A stretch of DNA of 64,000 nucleotides from Syncephalis fuscata (taxonomy: Eukaryota > Zoopagomycota > Zoopagomycetes > Zoopagales > Piptocephalidaceae). The notes beneath the pieces were generated by a model. The model was not told where the DNA came from and made no database searches. It saw only the letters and a program-made list of their open reading frames with translations. The stretch lies in the NCBI GenBank assembly GCA_025786725.1, contig JAHLTZ010000055.1, positions 1 through 64,000 of the forward strand, in the 5' to 3' direction. The position numbers and the translations under genes are program-made. Positions 58,746 through 64,000 of this stretch are shown piece after piece (the first letter of the stretch is position 1; each line of letters starts with the position of its first letter).

Positions 58746-60147
58746 GTATCTTACCCTTCAGGCATCTGCTGAACAATGGCTGTTTGTTTACATAGTAGAA
58801 CAACATGATGATCATCCAATAATGTATTAACAAATCGACGTGTAGGTAATTGTGCTATTAACCCAATAATCAGTTCAAAGAACCGTTCACAATAATGAAT
58901 AGCCATATCATCTACTAATACAATCATTAGTAATTAGTAATTAGTAATTAGTAATTAACTAGCATATTAACATATTAACTAACCCGATTCAGTTTCTGTA
59001 ATAGATGCCATAATTTGTGTAGCATCCATAATTAACCATGACAACCAATGCCATTCTAATTTCATATTCTTTTGTCCATCAACATCTGTCATTTAATTAG
59101 TTAGTTAATACTTTTTAATGTATATTAATACTTACCGGCTACTTTATATCTTTTATCCAGTGCTTTCCATAACTTTTTAACCATAGGTGGTACACTGGCC
59201 AGCGCACTTTCTTGTCTAGTCTTTGTACAAAGCGTATGCCAAATACCAACTGAGAACAATCTATATAATAACATTAATATAATCTATATAGAATAGCTAT
59301 AATATATACTCACCGCATTGTTTCCACACGAGTTAATGGATTCTCAAGACTTTGCGTGGCATGGCTCATAAATGTAAGTAAACGCTCTCTTTCCCATAGA
59401 TCTCGACCACTATTCACTAAGGACAACTCCATTACTTTATGGAATAAAGCACTGAATCGAGTAGTATCCTCGTTAAAAACCTCTAAATATAGTTATCATA
59501 TTAGTTCAAATCCATGATTAATTACTAAATAGATTATATTACCCCATACTGGTACTCTTAATCGACGCTTTTCATTAACCAATACCGCAATACTAATAAT
59601 ATGTTCTTCGGTAGCAGTTGCTGGATCATAATTAGACCATAAATACTAAATATAGTTTACATAGTTATTTACTTTGTATTAGCAATACTATACTAGTAAC
59701 AACAGTAGGCTTAATAATTACCCGTTCTAGATACTGTGTACTTTCGAGTTGAGCAATACACTGTGCTGCTGTTACAGCTGCTGTCTCAGTAGATAGTGCA
59801 TCACCATGAATATATCCTTTATAGATATGTGTTACTAGAGTGCTATCAAACGGCTTTGTATAGGCGTTAATAGACGTGGTTATCGTGGTGGTTACGTCGT
59901 TAGATTCAGGTTCAGTAGCTTGATCAGTCTCCAAATCACGCCAATAGACACGCGATAAACGATGAATATCTGTATGTTGTAGTATCGTAGTTATATCATC
60001 GCTACTCTGTTCTATGGCTGCCTCAGAATGATGTTGAGTAGTAGCACGATTATTGCTACGACTACCACTACCACTAGTAGTAGTACTACTAGTACTGGCC
60101 TGTTGGCCGCGACTTGATGCCGCTCCTTTACGGCGTGCCACTGGCAT
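54411..60147 (-). CDS. AQR: Aquarius / intron-binding spliceosomal helicase (AQR, Cwf11, EMB-4)
   Basis: AQR is a superfamily 1 RNA helicase of the intron-binding complex. It contacts the intron upstream of the branch point in the catalytic spliceosome and links splicing to snoRNP assembly and RNA export. The gene is cut into about 20 short exons. The N-terminal ATG at 60147 is followed by a low-complexity head, then AQR armadillo-like sequence ([19 protein letters not shown] at about 58850-58795). The stalk or beta-barrel part includes [18 protein letters not shown]. The helicase part has Walker [36 protein letters not shown] (56650-56550), motif [52 protein letters not shown] and [17 protein letters not shown]. 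The C-terminal exon ends at 54411 with an acidic tail. One frame break is visible near 57895. Confidence 0.92.
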
Positions 60148-60293
60148 CAATTAAAATAGTCAATCGCCAATCAGTAACCGTAAACAACACGAAATAGAGA
60201 AAAGTAAACGATACACGAGATTCAGTTCCAACTAGATTAAATATAAAGAGAATATTCAAATTTACTCGTATTTATTTACTTTTTATTTCTATA
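60148..60293. promoter_or_regulatory. Short divergent promoter between AQR and the RPP14-like gene
   Basis: Only 146 bases separate the two start codons, so the promoters overlap. I see no further elements that can be named. Confidence 0.55.
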
Positions 60294-60809
60294 ATGACAC
60301 CAACAGACTCACTAACAACATCCACTCGATTAGTGGTTACTGATCAGCCATGGCACTATTTGGACGTTAAACTGTAGGTATAGTCTTGATATTGCGTATA
60401 CTACTTTATTTATAGTGTCTATTAGCTGTTTTGACGGTTCTTCAATCGATGGTCCCTTGATTGAGCTTGTTCGATTCCGTACATTAATTGCACAACAGTG
60501 CCAACAACTTTATGGTCTTGCTGGTTCAGGTATGCAATAGATGTACTTCGCTATGACCGTGATACAGGTAAAGGTATACTTCGGGTAGCTACAAGGTAAA
60601 TAGGTGTAGTAGTTGATAGGGATACTAAATACGAGTCGTCTATTGATCATAGTGATGTATCAGCTATTTGGAGTGCACTGGCTATAGCAACCCCACAAAA
60701 GATCGGTAATCGTCAATGTAGTCTACGTATTTATGGTGCATCAGCCAGTCTAATGGCGCTGGCTTGTCCCTCTCGATCATGGCATCATTCATTGTTAGAT
60801 GAACCATAG
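60294..60809 (+). CDS. RNase P/MRP protein subunit of the RPP14/POP5 fold
   Basis: RPP14 and POP5 are small RNA-binding subunits of RNase P and MRP, which process tRNA and rRNA precursors. Exon 1 is about 60294-60373 (...PWHYLDVKL), exon 2 starts at about 60426 (CFDGSSIDGPLIELVRFRTLIAQQCQQLYGLAG), and the last part gives IDVLRYDRDTGKGILRVATR, IWSALAIA and CSLRIYGASASLMALACPS. The pattern (HYLDVKL, TGKGILRV, CSLRIYGAS) fits RPP14 slightly better than POP5. One extra base is needed near 60535. The stretch 60596-60621 contains stops and could be a very short intron (about 24 nt) or an error. The protein is about 140 residues, the family's usual size. It converges with the helicase gene, with only 24 bases between stops. 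Confidence 0.6.
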
Positions 60810-60833
60810 TAGTAGCATATTCTATTTATTTAC

Positions 60834-63800
60834 TTATAAATCATTGAAAATGGATTGTAAATCGGCAATACGTGTTTCTCGTCTCTCTTCCGTTGGTTGT
60901 CCTTCGTGTTGTATTCCGGAAAATGCTTTGGCAACCAAGGCCCGCTTCTTGGCCTGAATATCCATCACCTTTTCCTCTATAGAGCCCTATAGCACATATT
61001 AATAATAAATAGAAAACCAATGATGAGTGTAGCCTACTTCAATGACAAATTGAAATACATTCACGGGTCGCGTTTGACCAAGTCGATAAACCTAGTAATC
61101 ATCTATATTAGCGGTCTATAGCCTGTTAACCTGTTAACCGGTCATCATTACTCTATCAATGGCTTGATCTTGTATACTTGCATTCCACCATGGATCAAGT
61201 AGAAACACTTGACTGGCTGCAGTTAGATTAAGACCCAAGGCACCACTATGACCAACAATCATTTGTATTTAATAGTTGTTATATAATCATTTACCTACCA
61301 TTTCAATGATATAAGCATGACTATTGGTATATCTGTATGACTATCGTGTATATCAGACTGTGAACGGTGTCTTTTATGATTTGATTCATCAACTGGTATA
61401 CTAAATCGTTCAATGATGGTATCTCGCTTTTTACGAGACATGGTACCATCAAATCGAACAAATGGAATACCGACACTTTCTAGATGTGGTTCAATCTATT
61501 ATAGATTAATATAATTACTAATAAATTACTATTATTAATTACTTTATCTAACATAGATGTCCATTGAGAGAATACAACTGATTTGATGCCTACTGGTGTG
61601 GCATGTAGGAATGTTAATAATGCATTGATCTTGGCACTTGGTTCAAGAGTAGGTCTATCTGTATTTGATACATGTTCTTCTTTCTTTTCTTTCTCCCCTT
61701 TCTCTTCTTCTTCTATTTCTTGAGTATTTTCTACAAGTGGTGGTGTGGGTGGTAATTCTAATAATTGATTAGATTTAATTCGTTTCCTACACATTGGACA
61801 AGTAGGTTTAGTAGCAATGACTCTTTCAATACACATCTAATAATAAATATTAATATATTAGTACATTAATTTATCAATTGTAATGATGCAGGTTAACTTA
61901 CTCGACAGAAGAAATGAGCACATGGTGTAATACAGCCTTGAACTAATGCTTCTAAACAGATACAGCAATCTTCACCATTCTCAATGGCATCTCTTAATAG
62001 CTCGACTAATCGTTGCACTAAAGGATCATCCCAGTTTATTGGTGCTTCTTCATTATGTATAGCAGCTGGTATATTTTGAATACTTAATTCATGATTTGCG
62101 ACTGCAGTTCGTAGTCTCTCTAAATAAGATTCAGGACATAGTGATGGATGGTCACATAATTGACGCATACGCATTAACATTTCAAGTAATTCGGCGTAAT
62201 TATTCATCTAAATAACATTAATATACTAATAACTATTATCATAATAGTTACTTACTAATTCATTATCGTGCATGGCGTGTCTAAATAGACGTTGATTTTG
62301 TTGTTTAACCAATGCGTATAATTCACGTTCACGATCACTAATCCATTTTACTTTATGTAGATACACGTTACAGGGTGGCATTTGTATTAAGGGTCGACCC
62401 TGCAATTTCATGGCTTTTGTACGTCGAATACATAAACTTTGCATTAATACTTTAAGTCGATCCAGTCCTTGGGCATCTCCACGTCTTATTGGTCTTTTAA
62501 ATACCATATTATACCATTCCATATTATCAAATGGTTTATAATTTAAAAACCTATTATTATAATTATTATTAAATAAATAAATAATATATATATAGAATAT
62601 AAATAAATACTTACTTGATTAAACTGTATAAATCATTCAACTTTATCATACATTATTATTAAATAGATATACTTTATTGCTACTTACATCATTGGTGACA
62701 GGGGTACCTATTGGTTATATACAGCGATAAATAGTTAAATCTATTTATATAGTAATTATACTTACCACTAATAATCCATCTTCTTTCGGCTTTAATTCGG
62801 CATGCTGCCAGACTCATTTGTGTTTTAGGATTTTTAATTAAATGTCCCTAATAGACGTATTTAATTAACTATTTAATTAATATATTAAATAACTTACCTC
62901 ATCTAATACTACTCTTAGCCATGGAATAGAGAATAAAGGTGATGAATCTGCATCAGCTGCCATAGTCTATATAATATAATATAATATAATATATTATTAC
63001 AGTGATTATTATACAATGCTTATATCTACCTGATAGGTTGTCAATATAATGGAGTGCTGTTTTAAAAACTCAACATTTTTATACGTTGTGCTCCATGATA
63101 GACATACCAAGTGAGACGGTCAGGCATAACATGGGTCTAATTATTGCATATTGATATGTATCAATGATATAGTCACCAGATTAGAAGGTAATAAACTTAC
63201 CGTCAATTGCGTCTCCCAATTACCAATGACTGAGAGTGGACACACCACTAAAGTAGTATTACAGTAATCTTTACTAGTACCAGTGTTTCTATCCATTGTA
63301 TCTTTATTTGGTGTAATTATAGGATATCCACTAGGATCTGTTAATAAAAGAGCAATTGTTTGTAGTGTTTTGCCCAATCCCATCTATAAAGTAAATGTTA
63401 ATAATATAGGTATTATTATAATAAAAACTTACATCATCGGCTAGAATACCACCTCTCATTAATGCTGGTGTTTCACGTTGTAGTGAATTAGTGGCCACAT
63501 TACAGTAAATAATACTCTATTATTGTTATTGTTAATAATTAATCAATACTATTTAATACTCAAGTAACTATTTTACTTACATCTTTCTCTTTTCTAGTAG
63601 CCCAGAATTGTGTATGATGTTTATCAAGCTTTTTAGTTGATGGTGCTGCTAATCTCGGATGTTCTGCTTGTACCATCCAGGCCAACCCTTGTAATTGATA
63701 ATGGAGTAGCTGAACTTTAAGTGAGCCTTCTTGTGGACCAGGTGGCGATGGATGTACAGGTAATTTGGCCAAATCTTTAACCGATGATGCCAATTCAGTC

Positions 63801-64000
63801 TATTGTTTCATAGTTATATTAAGATGATTCATCTATCATTTGTTCATTACCATAATTTGTTGTGAAGAAAGGCGTGTTACACGACTGCCTTCTACTAAAC
63901 GCTCCGCTGTATTATCCCCCATACGTGGACGTGTTAGATTAATAGCAAATCGTCGAAGTGCCTCTAATACGTCTGTCTTTAAATCGCTTGGCCCATAAAT
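60834..64000 (-). CDS. HLTF/Rad5-type SNF2 helicase with internal RING (5' end outside window)
   Basis: These are DNA-damage-tolerance ATPases that remodel stalled forks and poly-ubiquitinate PCNA. The visible part, in many short exons, opens inside the N-terminal region ([25 protein letters not shown]). It contains [36 protein letters not shown] (motif I) and [16 protein letters not shown] (motif Ia). It continues with [16 protein letters not shown] and the [25 protein letters not shown]...CPMCRKRI across the 61893/61836 intron. The helicase C-lobe follows with [30 protein letters not shown] and [12 protein letters not shown]-like elements near 61075. The end ([15 protein letters not shown]...) at 60834 is the usual HLTF/Rad5 C-terminus. 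The RING between the two ATPase halves separates it from ordinary SNF2 remodellers. Any HIRAN domain would lie outside the window. Confidence 0.88.

Overview
The window is nuclear eukaryotic DNA. It is AT-rich, with mostly short introns (about 45-75 nt) carrying GTAAGT-like donors. The gene set is a hybrid histidine kinase with an MHYT sensor, Nem1-type phosphatase, TRAPPC1, CYRI/FAM49, PA-TM-RING ligase, an oxalate/formate-antiporter-like MFS carrier, a SMYD4-like protein, Aquarius, an RPP14-like protein and an HLTF/Rad5-like helicase. I infer an early-diverging fungus. The MHYT hybrid kinase points to fungi, and CYRI, which to my knowledge is absent from Ascomycota and Basidiomycota, points away from Dikarya. 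A related protist cannot be excluded.

The main discovery is a pair of minus-strand genes built as micro-exon arrays. Gene A lies at 17036-21127 and gene B at about 46143-53613. Each has one normal first exon coding a signal peptide that ends in a dibasic Arg-Arg, split in phase 1. Then follows a long chain of 3-nt (occasionally 6-nt) exons, separated by mutually homologous introns of about 80 nt, so the period is about 80-83 nt. A terminal exon supplies two bases and a TAA stop. In gene A all 34 introns have GT donors and AG acceptors. Joining the 33 micro-exons gives an uninterrupted 37-residue mature region with six cysteines (C-X2-C-X3-C-X14-C-X4-C-X3-C) that runs straight into the stop. 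Each micro-exon therefore supplies one residue of a secreted cysteine-rich peptide. Gene B has the same leader, promoter motif and 3' end, but its mature region has an unrelated, cysteine-free sequence. It also has three damaged donors and a young Ty3/gypsy element in intron 10. Gene A carries a tRNA-derived SINE in intron 9 and a fragment that looks like the SINE's LINE partner in intron 2.

Layout: 0.4-1.0 kb, broken copy of a secreted-protein family. 1.4-6.3 kb (-), histidine kinase. 8.0-8.8 kb (-), TRAPPC1. 9.3-10.7 kb (+), Nem1-type phosphatase. 14.3-14.8 kb (+), small Gln-rich membrane protein. 17.0-21.1 kb (-), array gene A. 23.3-27.3 kb (-), three related proline-rich two-TM proteins. 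28.7-30.7 kb (+), PA-TM-RING ligase. 32.2-33.7 kb (+), CYRI. 35.9-37.8 kb (+), MFS carrier. 38.2-41.5 kb (-), two more secreted-family genes. 43.2-45.7 kb (+), SMYD4-like. 46.1-53.6 kb (-), array gene B with the gypsy element at 47.3-52.8 kb. 54.4-60.1 kb (-), Aquarius. 60.3-60.8 kb (+), RPP14-like. 60.8-64.0 kb (-), HLTF/Rad5-like, running off the end.

Several otherwise well-conserved genes need one extra base at or near homopolymers to stay in frame. This looks like a systematic single-base deletion problem in the assembly rather than several independent pseudogenes. The array genes do not depend on such corrections. Accessory content (array genes, secreted family, two-TM family, mobile elements) alternates with conserved housekeeping genes.
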